In this document: piece by piece, positions 24,739-32,002 of the stretch
How the letters are laid out: every line of letters begins with the position of its first letter
Position numbering within the stretch: position 1 is the first letter of the stretch
From: Anaerolineae bacterium
Lineage (GTDB): Bacteria; Chloroflexota; Anaerolineae; Aggregatilineales; Aggregatilineaceae
Reading direction: 5' to 3'
DNA: 46,615 bases
Assembly (NCBI GenBank): GCA_016930015.1
Contig: JAFGHR010000100.1
Span: forward strand, 1-46,615
The notes under the pieces: generated by a model
The model's database searches: none
What the model saw: only the letters and a program-made list of their open reading frames with translations
Told to the model about the DNA's origin: nothing
Program-made: the position numbers and the translations under genes

Positions 24739-25823
24739 CAACCTGTTCCCATCCCGGCAAATAGATTATGACCGAATCCCGGCGACACCAACACGCGCTC
24801 ACCGTCAAACACGCGTTGGCCGCGAATCCACACCTCGCGCACCTTACCAAACACGCGCTGGCCCTCAAACGGCGACCAGCCGCACAAGGTGTGCAGATTC
24901 TCACGCGCGATCAGGTACGAGGTTTCCAGGTCAACCAAAGTATATGTGCCGGGCGGCGGCGGCTTACCAAAAATCGCCTGCGGGCGCAGAGCCACCAGTT
25001 CAACCAGGCGATCAACGGTCAAACGGCCTTCATGCACCGCCGTACACAACAACGGCAGCGTAGTTTCCAGCCCTGGCACACCGGACGGCGGATTCTCCGA
25101 AGCCTTTTCGGCCAGCGTGTGCGGTGCGTGATCCGATTCCACCACGTCAACAACGCCGCTGTCGATGGCCTGCCATAACACGGCCTGATCGGCGGCTGTT
25201 TTGAGTTCCGGCTTCATGCGGCCCAGGGCGCCCAATGAACGCACATCCTCGGCGGTCAAAAACAGGTGATGCGGCGTGACGCCAACTGTTACCGGCAGTC
25301 CTTCCTGCTTGGCTGCCCGCAAATACCCGATCTCCTCGGCGGTGCTGATATGACAAAAATGCGTGCGCCGCCCGCTCTGGCGTACCAGCGCCAGGATATC
25401 CAGCACGGTTGACCCTTCGGCGTGCACGGCGATCACCCGGTCCGGCGGCCAGGCTGCATAGTGCCGGGCGCGTTGGGTTTGATCATCGATCAGCAGGGTG
25501 CCGGTCGTCGCGTTGTTGTATATTTTGAGGCCGCACACACGCCCGGTGACTGCCGCGTATTCGGCGGTGTTGTCGGCCTGGCTGGCCCCAAAATACACGC
25601 CCCAATCACACACCGCCTCAGCCGTGATCGCGGCTAACTTGGTGTCCAGCGCCGGATCGTCGATAGTTGGCGGCGGTGTATTGGGCATATCGAGCACCGC
25701 CCAATACCCACCAGCCAGCGCGGCAGCGGTTTCGCTGGCGAATGTCGCCTTGTGGGACCAGTCCAACCCGCGCAGATGCACATGCGGGTCGAACATGCCC
25801 GGTAGCTGCAATTCGCGTATCAT
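24738..25823 (-). CDS. pyrC: dihydroorotase, CAD-like type
   Basis: Cyclises carbamoyl aspartate to dihydroorotate. A 361-residue amidohydrolase with metal ligands in DPHVHLRG (12-19), the carbamylated Lys in GLKIYNN (Lys100), metal histidines in AVHAE and HICHIST-like CHIS, and catalytic Asp in ESDHAPHT. The order and wording (ETAAALAGG, MPNTPPPTIDDPAL, VTVGVTPHHLFL, PGLETTLPLL, SPFEGQRVFGKV) are much closer to the dihydroorotase domain of animal CAD than to E. coli PyrC, as expected for the short class I-related lineage. It sits 23 bp after pyrB and overlaps pyrD. Confidence 0.95.
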   Translation of the reverse strand: MIRELQLPGMFDPHVHLRGLDWSHKATFASETAAALAGGYWAVLDMPNTPPPTIDDPALDTKLAAITAEAVCDWGVYFGASQADNTAEYAAVTGRVCGLKIYNNATTGTLLIDDQTQRARHYAAWPPDRVIAVHAEGSTVLDILALVRQSGRRTHFCHISTAEEIGYLRAAKQEGLPVTVGVTPHHLFLTAEDVRSLGALGRMKPELKTAADQAVLWQAIDSGVVDVVESDHAPHTLAEKASENPPSGVPGLETTLPLLCTAVHEGRLTVDRLVELVALRPQAIFGKPPPPGTYTLVDLETSYLIARENLHTLCGWSPFEGQRVFGKVREVWIRGQRVFDGERVLVSPGFGHNLFAGMGTG

Positions 25824-25846
25824 CAGCTTCTGTCATCCACGCGGCG

Positions 25847-26920
25847 CTATACCCACAGGCCGCCCAGCACCTTGGCCAGCAGCGCCATTCGTACGAACAT
25901 ACCATTTTCCATCTGGCGGAAATACACCGCGCGCGGATCAGCGTCCAGCGCGTCGTGATCGTCCGGCGTGCCCATTTCGTGCTTGCGGGGCAGGGGGTGC
26001 ATCAGGATCGCGTCGTCGGGCGCCTGGGCCAGCACCGGCGGAGTCATGATAAACCGGTCTTTGATCGCCTCGTAATCCGCCGGATCATCGAACCGTTCTT
26101 CCTGAATACGCGTCCAGTAGATCACATCCGTTTCCGGCAGCACATCATACAGGTCATCTGTCTCGCGCACAGTGATACCTTTTGCGGTGGCGTATTGGAC
26201 GACTGTTTCCGGCATGCGCAGCAGCGGCGGCGAGACCAGGTTCAGCACGACGTTTTCCGCCTGGTAACGCGCGATCAGCTTGGCCAGTGAGTGCACCGTC
26301 CGCCCATGACGCAGATCGCCTACCAGCGTAATGTTAAGCCCGTCAATCTGCCCCTTGAAGTCAAAAATCGTGAACAGATCGAGCAGCGCCTGGGTGGGAT
26401 GTTCGCCCACACCGTCACCCCCACTGATCACGATAACCTGGCGTGCAATCTGCTTGTTTAACTGATCGAGATAATAGGCTGCTTCGTAAGACGATCCGAC
26501 ATCCGGGTGGCGGAGCACAATCGCGTCCGAATAACAGCCCACCGCGCGAATCGTATCGGCGAGATTCTCACCTTTGTAAACCGATGAAAAATGCACGCCG
26601 TTGCTGGCCGCAACCACTTCACCGCCCAAATGACGCATGGCCGCCTGGAACGACAGATCGGTACGCGTACTGGCTTCGTAGAACAGGGTTGCCATCAGCT
26701 TTCCGGCAGCCAGTTCTAACAAGCCGCGGTCCTGCTGTTTGATGCGGCGCCGGATCGAACCTGTTGCATCAAACAGAATTTGCAAATCCCTGCGGTCAAA
26801 CTGCTCGACCGAGATGATGTGTTTTCCGGCAAACTCGCCGTTGATCTTGGGCGGCGAGTACGTTTCCAAAAAACGCCTGGACTGCCGCAAATCGGTATGT
26901 TGAAGCACGTCACCCGACAT
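25847..26920 (-). CDS. pyrB: aspartate carbamoyltransferase catalytic chain
   Basis: Condenses carbamoyl phosphate with aspartate. At 357 residues it is longer than the usual 305-315, partly from an N-terminal extension of about 35 residues. Carbamoyl-phosphate loop FYEASTRTDLSF, the mobile-loop Lys in VYKGENLADT, GEHPTQALLD, and MHPLPR are present. In the loop the usual STRTR reads STRTD; the key Arg of STR is kept. No regulatory subunit gene (pyrI) follows. AGGAAGG lies 5 nt before the ATG. First gene of the operon pyrB-C-D-E-F-HAD; carAB are not in the window. Confidence 0.93.
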   Translation of the reverse strand: MSGDVLQHTDLRQSRRFLETYSPPKINGEFAGKHIISVEQFDRRDLQILFDATGSIRRRIKQQDRGLLELAAGKLMATLFYEASTRTDLSFQAAMRHLGGEVVAASNGVHFSSVYKGENLADTIRAVGCYSDAIVLRHPDVGSSYEAAYYLDQLNKQIARQVIVISGGDGVGEHPTQALLDLFTIFDFKGQIDGLNITLVGDLRHGRTVHSLAKLIARYQAENVVLNLVSPPLLRMPETVVQYATAKGITVRETDDLYDVLPETDVIYWTRIQEERFDDPADYEAIKDRFIMTPPVLAQAPDDAILMHPLPRKHEMGTPDDHDALDADPRAVYFRQMENGMFVRMALLAKVLGGLWV

Positions 26921-26971
26921 GATGCCCTTCCTAACATCCCCATAACAGGGAGTTTTTGATGGATTATGAAC

Positions 26972-27010
26972 CGGGCGCAGCCCAACACAAACACCTTTTT
27001 GCTACGCCCG
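26972..27010 (-). promoter_or_regulatory. stem-loop in the pyr operon leader
   Basis: In the RNA upstream of pyrB, CGGGCGUAGC can pair with GCUGCGCCCG (10 bp with one U-G pair, 20-nt loop), ending about 50 nt before the pyrB ATG. No U run follows, so it is not an obvious terminator. It could be a regulatory leader element. The pyrB promoter itself is not clear; TGTCAA...TATTAT just upstream is the best guess. Confidence 0.4.
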
Positions 27011-27149
27011 ATAAATAATACCGCGTTTGACACAGTTTGCCGCCTACCATTTGGCACTTTGGCACACATACCGGGGATATGCTCACAACTCAGGCAGAAT
27101 CTCGCGTGGGTGTTCACCAATCGGGGGATGCTGTCGCCCTATTGTGGGG

Positions 27150-27208
27150 TTGCCACCCCGCCCGATAGTAGTGTAGAATCAAACTACTAGTTCGTTTTAA
27201 AACTACTA
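27150..27208 (+). promoter_or_regulatory. promoter and operator-like repeats of the TrmB-type regulator gene
   Basis: TTGCCA (27150-27155), an 18-bp spacer and TAGAAT (27174-27179). The inverted repeat TAGTAGT-N10-ACTACTA (27166-27172 and 27183-27189) is centred exactly on the -10. A third half-site ACTACTA lies at 27202-27208, just before the ribosome site. This layout predicts repression by occlusion, probably autoregulation. Confidence 0.6.
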
Positions 27209-27217
27209 AGGTGTATT

Positions 27218-28042
27218 ATGGACCTATTGGACAATCTGACTGCGATTGGATTCACGGAATACGAGGCCAAAGTTTACATCGCCTTGTTGAGGTCTCACCC
27301 GGCGACTGGCTACCAGTTGAGCAAACAGGCCGGTATCCCGCGCTCGATGGTTTACGAGGCGCTGGGGCGGTTGGACGCACGCGATGCCGTTCTGAAAACG
27401 GAAGAAGCAAAAGCTACGTTATACCGCCCGATGCCGCCCGATGCGCTGCTGAACCGGCTGCTTGTCGATCACGAACAATGTATCGACATACTGCGCCAGG
27501 GACTCGATACGATTTACACCGCCCAGGACGAAGGCCACTTGTGGACATTTAGCGGTGAAGAAGCCGTCCTGAGTTACGCACGCGACATGATCAACAACGC
27601 GCACAAGGAAATCATGCTGGTTCTCACAGACACGAATTTGCGTATTCTGCGCCAGGCGATTCTTGAGACCCATGCGCGCGGGGTAAGCGTGGGCGCACTG
27701 CTCACCGGGGAAGAAGACCTGAACGTCAATCAGGTAGCATACCATCCACCGCTCGAAAGCCAGATTCACAAACTGGAAGACAGCCTGGTGGTCGTCGTGG
27801 ACGAACAAGAAGTCCTGATCGCCAGCCCACAGTCCGCCAACTATACCGCGACTGTCACCACCAACACCAACATGGTTCAAATCGGGCGCCAGTTCGTATG
27901 GATGGAACTGTTTGCGCACCGCGTTTTTTCGCAGCTTGGTCCCGAAGTCCTGGACCGGCTGTCGTCCGAGGATCGCAGCATCTTTGAATCACTTGCCCAC
28001 TCCAGTGACAGCGAAGCACCTACCGAAGCCGAAAACGGTTAA
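27218..28042 (+). CDS. TrmB-family transcriptional regulator
   Basis: A 274-residue regulator. Residues about 1-75 form a winged helix (LTAIGFTEYEAKVYIALL, GYQLSKQAGIPRSMVYEALGRL), then a coiled linker (to about 105), then a PLD-like effector domain (WTFSGEEAVLSYARDMINNAHKEI through VVVDEQEVLIASP), then an acidic tail. TrmB regulators bind sugars or other small ligands. AAGGTG lies before the ATG. It is divergent from pyrB and codirectional with the ZIP transporter 56 bp downstream. The repeats over its promoter suggest autoregulation; its targets (metal uptake, pyr, or the sugar operons) cannot be settled from sequence. Confidence 0.88.
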   Translation: MDLLDNLTAIGFTEYEAKVYIALLRSHPATGYQLSKQAGIPRSMVYEALGRLDARDAVLKTEEAKATLYRPMPPDALLNRLLVDHEQCIDILRQGLDTIYTAQDEGHLWTFSGEEAVLSYARDMINNAHKEIMLVLTDTNLRILRQAILETHARGVSVGALLTGEEDLNVNQVAYHPPLESQIHKLEDSLVVVVDEQEVLIASPQSANYTATVTTNTNMVQIGRQFVWMELFAHRVFSQLGPEVLDRLSSEDRSIFESLAHSSDSEAPTEAENG

Positions 28043-28098
28043 CCCAAAGCCAAATTTACCAGAAAACGTGCAATGTCTGGAGAAAGCACACAAACACG

Positions 28099-28986
28099 AT
28101 GTTAACCCACCAAAACGTCCAAGAAGCAAAACCCTCGCCAAAAGAGCGCCTGCGCGGTGGCATTACGGAACTACTTTTATTCGTTGCGGTTATCATCGGA
28201 ACATTGTGGGTGAGTCAACGTCTCGAAACCAGCGAACCAACCGTCTGGATTGTGCTGGTCGCCGCCGGCATTACCGCCGTGACGACCGGATATGGTGCAC
28301 TGCCGTTCCTGTTTTTTCAAAACATCAGTAAGCGCTGGCTGGGCATTGGCAATGCACTGGCATCAGGGTTGATGCTGGGTGCTAGCGTTGGACTGCTGAT
28401 CGAAGGCGCAACATTGGAGGACGCCCATCAATCGATCGTTCGCCTTTCCATTGGGACTATCCTGGGGCTGTTGCTGGTATTTGTTTCTCAGCGCCTTCTG
28501 GCAGACCGAGATGCGGATTTCCAGATCGGACAGGCTAAAGGTGTAGATGCTATCCAGATGCTGTTGATTATGGGCGTTATGACAGTACATTCATTTGCTG
28601 AAGGTGTGGGCGTCGGCGTGTCTTATGCCGGAGAAAACTCGTTTGGTCTGTTGATCACGATTGCGATCGCGATTCACAACATCCCAGAAGGATTAGCCAT
28701 CAGTCTTGTGCTCATTCCACGCGGCATGAGCGTCTCACGGGCCGCGTGGCTGAGCGTCTTCAGCAGCGTTCCACAGCCAATCATGGCGGGGCCTGCCTTT
28801 CTATTCGTGACCGTGTTTCGACCACTGCTGCCGGTTGGGCTGGGCCTGGCTGCCGGAGCAATGTTCTATATGGTCTTCAGAGAGTTGCTGCCCGATGCAC
28901 TGGAAAACATGGCGCCGCGCGCGGTCTATCCGGCGACGGTCCTGGCGGCGATGGGGATGCTCCTATTCCAGTTCCTGATCGGCTGA
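28099..28986 (+). CDS. ZIP-family metal transporter
   Basis: A 295-residue inner-membrane protein with about eight hydrophobic segments. The two ZIP metal-site motifs are clear: VHSFAEGVGVG (about residues 168-178) and IHNIPEGLAIS (about 193-203), in transmembrane helices IV and V. ZIP proteins import zinc, iron or other divalent metals. The N-terminus has an extra hydrophilic stretch of about 25 residues. The ribosome site is weak (GGAG some 17 nt upstream). It follows the TrmB-type regulator and is followed by a scrap of a metal efflux ATPase and by feoAB, forming a metal-handling block. Confidence 0.9.
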   Translation: MLTHQNVQEAKPSPKERLRGGITELLLFVAVIIGTLWVSQRLETSEPTVWIVLVAAGITAVTTGYGALPFLFFQNISKRWLGIGNALASGLMLGASVGLLIEGATLEDAHQSIVRLSIGTILGLLLVFVSQRLLADRDADFQIGQAKGVDAIQMLLIMGVMTVHSFAEGVGVGVSYAGENSFGLLITIAIAIHNIPEGLAISLVLIPRGMSVSRAAWLSVFSSVPQPIMAGPAFLFVTVFRPLLPVGLGLAAGAMFYMVFRELLPDALENMAPRAVYPATVLAAMGMLLFQFLIG

Positions 28987-29002
28987 GACACAAGTCACCC
29001 CC

Positions 29003-29122
29003 GTGATCAGTTCCTTTGTGGCCAGCCTGCCCCTACCGTTAGGCGTTGTGGGCCACGAAGGCAGCACCGTGATCGTTGTGCTGAACGGCTTGCGGCTCCT
29101 GACAGGCCGCACGGGAAGCTAA
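29003..29122 (+). pseudogene. C-terminal remnant of a heavy-metal P-type ATPase
   Basis: A 39-codon open stretch beginning at a GTG reads ...LPLPLGVVGHEGSTVIVVLNGLRLL..., then TAA. The sequence GHEGSTV followed by xLNxLRLL is the characteristic last transmembrane part of Cd/Zn/Pb- and Cu-transporting P1B ATPases, whose full length is about 650-800 residues. An in-frame stop lies at 28976-28978, just inside the ZIP gene, so nothing more is left upstream. An intrinsic terminator follows 33 bp downstream, possibly the original end of the lost gene. It looks like a deletion that fused the ZIP region to the tail of an efflux gene. Confidence 0.75.
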
Positions 29123-29155
29123 AAACCAAAAACGAATAGAATCCATACTCGTATT

Positions 29156-29190
29156 AACGCGGCTGGCCAACCAGCCGCGTTTTGTTTTTT
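29156..29190 (+). terminator. Rho-independent terminator
   Basis: Perfect 11-bp stem AACGCGGCTGG / CCAGCCGCGTT with a CCAA loop and TTTGTTTTTT. It ends the regulator-ZIP transcript before the feo promoter. Confidence 0.9.
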
Positions 29191-29222
29191 GATATTTTTA
29201 TCAAGTTTTTATATAACCGCAC

Positions 29223-29285
29223 TTGACTTTTCGGTTCACCTAAATTATACTACTCTCAACCTGAGAGATGAATTTCAATTTAGGT
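29223..29285 (+). promoter_or_regulatory. feo promoter with nested operator-like repeats
   Basis: TTGACT (29223-29228), a 17-bp spacer and TATACT (29246-29251). ACCTAAATT (29238-29246) overlaps the -10 and is repeated inverted as AATTTAGGT (29277-29285). Between them CTCTCA-ACC-TGAGAG (29253-29267) is a second, compact palindrome. The TTAGGT-type arm recalls DtxR/IdeR boxes, but the wide spacing does not fit a classical one. Confidence 0.65.
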
Positions 29286-29320
29286 AAAAATAAGTACGGC
29301 GAAACGGCAGAGGAAATTTG

Positions 29321-29590
29321 ATGACTTATAACACGCCCCATTCACAAACAACACTGGCAGACCTGCAACCCGGCCAATCTGGTGTTGTCACCCAACTGTA
29401 TAGCCAGGGTCCCGAACGTCGCCGTATGATGGACCTGGGCATCATTCCAGGTACAACCGTTACTGTCGAAATGACCAGTCCGCTGGGCGACCCGGTTGCG
29501 TACCGTGTCCGGGGTGCGCTGCTCGCGCTGCGCCAGGACCAGGCCCGGCTCGTCTCGATTTCCGATGTATCCTCCGAGGCAGAAAAATGA
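29321..29590 (+). CDS. feoA: FeoA ferrous iron transport accessory protein
   Basis: An 89-residue SH3-like cytosolic protein that assists the FeoB iron channel. Typical signature: LADLQPGQSGVV, RRRMMDLGIIPGTTVTVE, SPLGDPVAYRVRGALLALR. The ATG at 29321 has GAGG 7 nt upstream; a TTG one codon earlier is less likely. Its stop overlaps the feoB start by 4 bp (ATGA). It is under the promoter and repeats described at 29223-29285, so likely iron-controlled. Confidence 0.95.
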   Translation: MTYNTPHSQTTLADLQPGQSGVVTQLYSQGPERRRMMDLGIIPGTTVTVEMTSPLGDPVAYRVRGALLALRQDQARLVSISDVSSEAEK

Positions 29591-30432
29591 CGTTGAGAAC
29601 TGACACACTCCATGCTTCCGGCAGCGCCTGCGCCACCTGCCCGATGAACCAGCATCTTGAACGCCTGGGCGTGAAGATGACCAACTGGGACTATGTGGTT
29701 GCGCTGGCAGGCAATCCAAACACCGGCAAGAGCACCGTGTTTAACGCGCTGACCGGTCTGCGCCAGCATACCGGCAACTGGCCCGGTAAAACGGTAGCCC
29801 GTGCTGAAGGCGGCTTTCAATATGGCAACAAGCGCTACAAACTGGTTGACCTGCCCGGCACGTATTCGCTGCTGGCGGCGAGTGTGGACGAAGAAATTGC
29901 CCGCGACTTTATCCTGTTCGGCCAGCCGGATGTCACGGCAATTGTCGTTGACGCTACCCGGCTTGAACGTAACCTGAACCTGGTGTTACAGGTATTGGAA
30001 ATCACAAACAAAGCCGTCGTATGCCTGAACCTGGTAGACGAGGCGCGGCGGCACAAGCTGATCGTCGATCACCGGCGGCTGGCGCGTGACCTGGGTGTGC
30101 CGGTTGTTCCCACCGCCGCCCGCCAGAATGAAGGCATCCCCGAACTGCTCCAGGTGATGAGCGAGGTTGCTACCGGCGTTATCGAAACCCGACCGCGCCG
30201 CCTTCGTTCCACAGCAAACCCGGCGCTCGACGCGGCGGTGAATACCCTGAGCGGCCAACTCGAAGCCGCATTCCCCGGTCTGCCCAATGCACGGTGGGTG
30301 GCCCTGCGTTTGCTGGACGGCGATCAGCAGATCGAACGCGCTATTCGTGATGGCAGCCTGGGCGACCTGTCACGGGGCGACAAGACACAGGCCGTTTCCG
30401 AGCGCCTGACGATCGCGGAGGTGCCCGCGTGA
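29587..30432 (+). CDS. feoB: FeoB GTPase part (split FeoB, N-terminal half)
   Basis: A 281-residue protein holding the FeoB G domain: G1 GNPNTGKST (42-50), G3 VDLPGTYSL, G4 NLVDEA and a G5-like PTAAR, followed by part of the helical GDI domain. A short Cys motif CATC (15-18) precedes the G domain. It stops where full-length FeoB (about 770 residues in E. coli) would continue into the membrane part; that part is in the next gene, whose GTG overlaps this stop (GTGA). Together they give 757 residues, so FeoB is complete but in two chains. It lacks membrane segments and must bind the second protein to gate ferrous iron uptake. Confidence 0.92.
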   Translation: MTLRTDTLHASGSACATCPMNQHLERLGVKMTNWDYVVALAGNPNTGKSTVFNALTGLRQHTGNWPGKTVARAEGGFQYGNKRYKLVDLPGTYSLLAASVDEEIARDFILFGQPDVTAIVVDATRLERNLNLVLQVLEITNKAVVCLNLVDEARRHKLIVDHRRLARDLGVPVVPTAARQNEGIPELLQVMSEVATGVIETRPRRLRSTANPALDAAVNTLSGQLEAAFPGLPNARWVALRLLDGDQQIERAIRDGSLGDLSRGDKTQAVSERLTIAEVPA

Positions 30433-31859
30433 CAGCCAACACAACAGCATCTGATCTCTTGAACACCGCCCGCAGATTACGGCAGGAAGTCGGCGAGAAT
30501 TCACACGATCACCTGACCGAAGCGCTGTTCGCCGAAGCCGCTCGCATAACAGACCGGGCGGTCACACACCCGGATACGCGCTCACGTTTTGACCTGGAAC
30601 GCACCATCGACCGACTGGTGACCAGCCGCCGCTGGGGTTTTCCGATTATGCTCTTACTGCTAACGGCTGTATTCTGGATCACCATCGAAGGCGCGAATGT
30701 GCCTTCCCGCATGTTATCATCGCTGCTGCTGGACACGGTTCATCCCGCACTAAACGACCTGGGCGCCTCACTCGGCATGCCGTGGTGGATGAGCGGTGTT
30801 TTGTTCGACGGCGCGTACCTGTCGATGGCCTGGGTCGTCTCGGTCATGCTGCCGCCCATGGCGATTTTTTTCCCGCTGTTTACGCTGCTGGAAGACTTCG
30901 GCTATTTGCCGCGCGTCGCCTTTAACCTGGACCGCCTGTTCAGCAGCACCGGCGCGCATGGCAAACAAGCGCTCACGATGACTATGGGTTTTGGCTGCAA
31001 CGCCGCCGGAGTCATCGCCACACGCGTTATCGACAGCCCGCGCGAACGGTTGATCGCTATCATTACCAACAATTTCGCCATCTGTAATGGGCGCTGGCCG
31101 ACCCTGATCCTGATTTCAAGTGTATTCCTGGGCAGTTCGGTACCGGCAGCCGCCGCTGGGCTGATATCCGCCGCGGCAGTTGTGAGTATTGCGGTGTTGG
31201 GCGTGCTCCTGACATTTGCCGTGTCGTGGTTTCTGTCAAAAACATGGCTCAAGGGTGAATCGTCCGTGTTCAGCCTGGAACTACCGCCCTACCGCCCGCC
31301 GCGCATCCTGCAAACGATCTACACCTCGATCATCGACCGCACGGCAATTGTGCTGTACCGCGCCGTGATGATGGCCGTTCCGGCAGGCATACTGATCTGG
31401 ACACTGTCCAACATCACTCTTGCCGACCAGAGCCTGGCCGAGCACATGGTAGGTTTTCTTGATGGCTTCGGCTGGCTGCTGGGCCTGAACGGGGTTATCC
31501 TGGTCGCCTACATCCTGGCGATTCCGGCCAACGAGATCGTGATCCCCACCATACTGATGCTCACCGTGTTAACCGCCGGATTGACCGGCGTGGGTGCGGG
31601 CGCCGGTGTTATGTTCGAACTCGACTCCAACACGGCGGTCAAGGATATTCTAAGCGCGGGCGGCTGGACGGCGCTCACCGCCGTTAACCTGATGCTGTTC
31701 AGCCTGATTCACAACCCGTGCAGCACCACAATCATGACCATCTACAACGAAACCAAAAGCGTAAAATGGACCGCCGTCGCTACACTGCTGCCCTTGATTA
31801 TGGGACTCACTATCACGCTCACAACGGCAACCATAACACGCCTGATGGGCTGGGTATAA
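30429..31859 (+). CDS. feoB: FeoB membrane part (split FeoB, C-terminal half)
   Basis: A 476-residue polytopic protein starting at GTG. About 75 residues of helical, GDI-like sequence (LFAEAARITDRAV, FDLERTIDRLVTSRRWGFPIM) precede some nine to ten membrane segments. FeoB channel motifs include PPMAIFFPLFTLLEDFGYLPRVAF and MGFGCNAAGVIATRVIDSPRERLIA with the conserved Cys, and a late NPCSTTIMTI. It forms the ferrous iron path. Overlap with the G-domain gene by GTGA ensures coupled synthesis. A short hairpin (31871-31889) follows the stop but has no long T run. Confidence 0.93.
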   Translation: MTANTTASDLLNTARRLRQEVGENSHDHLTEALFAEAARITDRAVTHPDTRSRFDLERTIDRLVTSRRWGFPIMLLLLTAVFWITIEGANVPSRMLSSLLLDTVHPALNDLGASLGMPWWMSGVLFDGAYLSMAWVVSVMLPPMAIFFPLFTLLEDFGYLPRVAFNLDRLFSSTGAHGKQALTMTMGFGCNAAGVIATRVIDSPRERLIAIITNNFAICNGRWPTLILISSVFLGSSVPAAAAGLISAAAVVSIAVLGVLLTFAVSWFLSKTWLKGESSVFSLELPPYRPPRILQTIYTSIIDRTAIVLYRAVMMAVPAGILIWTLSNITLADQSLAEHMVGFLDGFGWLLGLNGVILVAYILAIPANEIVIPTILMLTVLTAGLTGVGAGAGVMFELDSNTAVKDILSAGGWTALTAVNLMLFSLIHNPCSTTIMTIYNETKSVKWTAVATLLPLIMGLTITLTTATITRLMGWV

Positions 31860-31870
31860 CGCTAACCCGC

Positions 31871-31963
31871 ACACGATAGACTGTCGTGTTATAATATCCC
31901 CCGCAATAACATGCCTCGCAACTGACCCCCACAAAATGGAGGTATCAGCGCGTAATACGTTAC
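31871..31963 (+). promoter_or_regulatory. extended -10 promoter and operator-like site of the sugar ABC operon
   Basis: TGTTATAAT (31887-31895) is a perfect extended -10, partly within the small hairpin ACACGA/TCGTGT (31871-31889). Downstream, at 31952-31963, GTAATACGTTAC has GTAA/TTAC arms. Its ACGTTACC half nearly matches ACGTAACC of the palindrome before the beta-glucosidase gene. Confidence 0.45.
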
Positions 31964-32002
31964 CTTTAAGCTGGCTAAATAAATATGTAAGGAGAATAAA
32001 TT

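Noticed and set aside
27218..28042. TrmB-type protein considered as a phospholipase D enzyme
   Set aside because: The C-terminal region resembles the PLD fold but lacks HxK catalytic motifs and follows a winged-helix domain, as in TrmB regulators.
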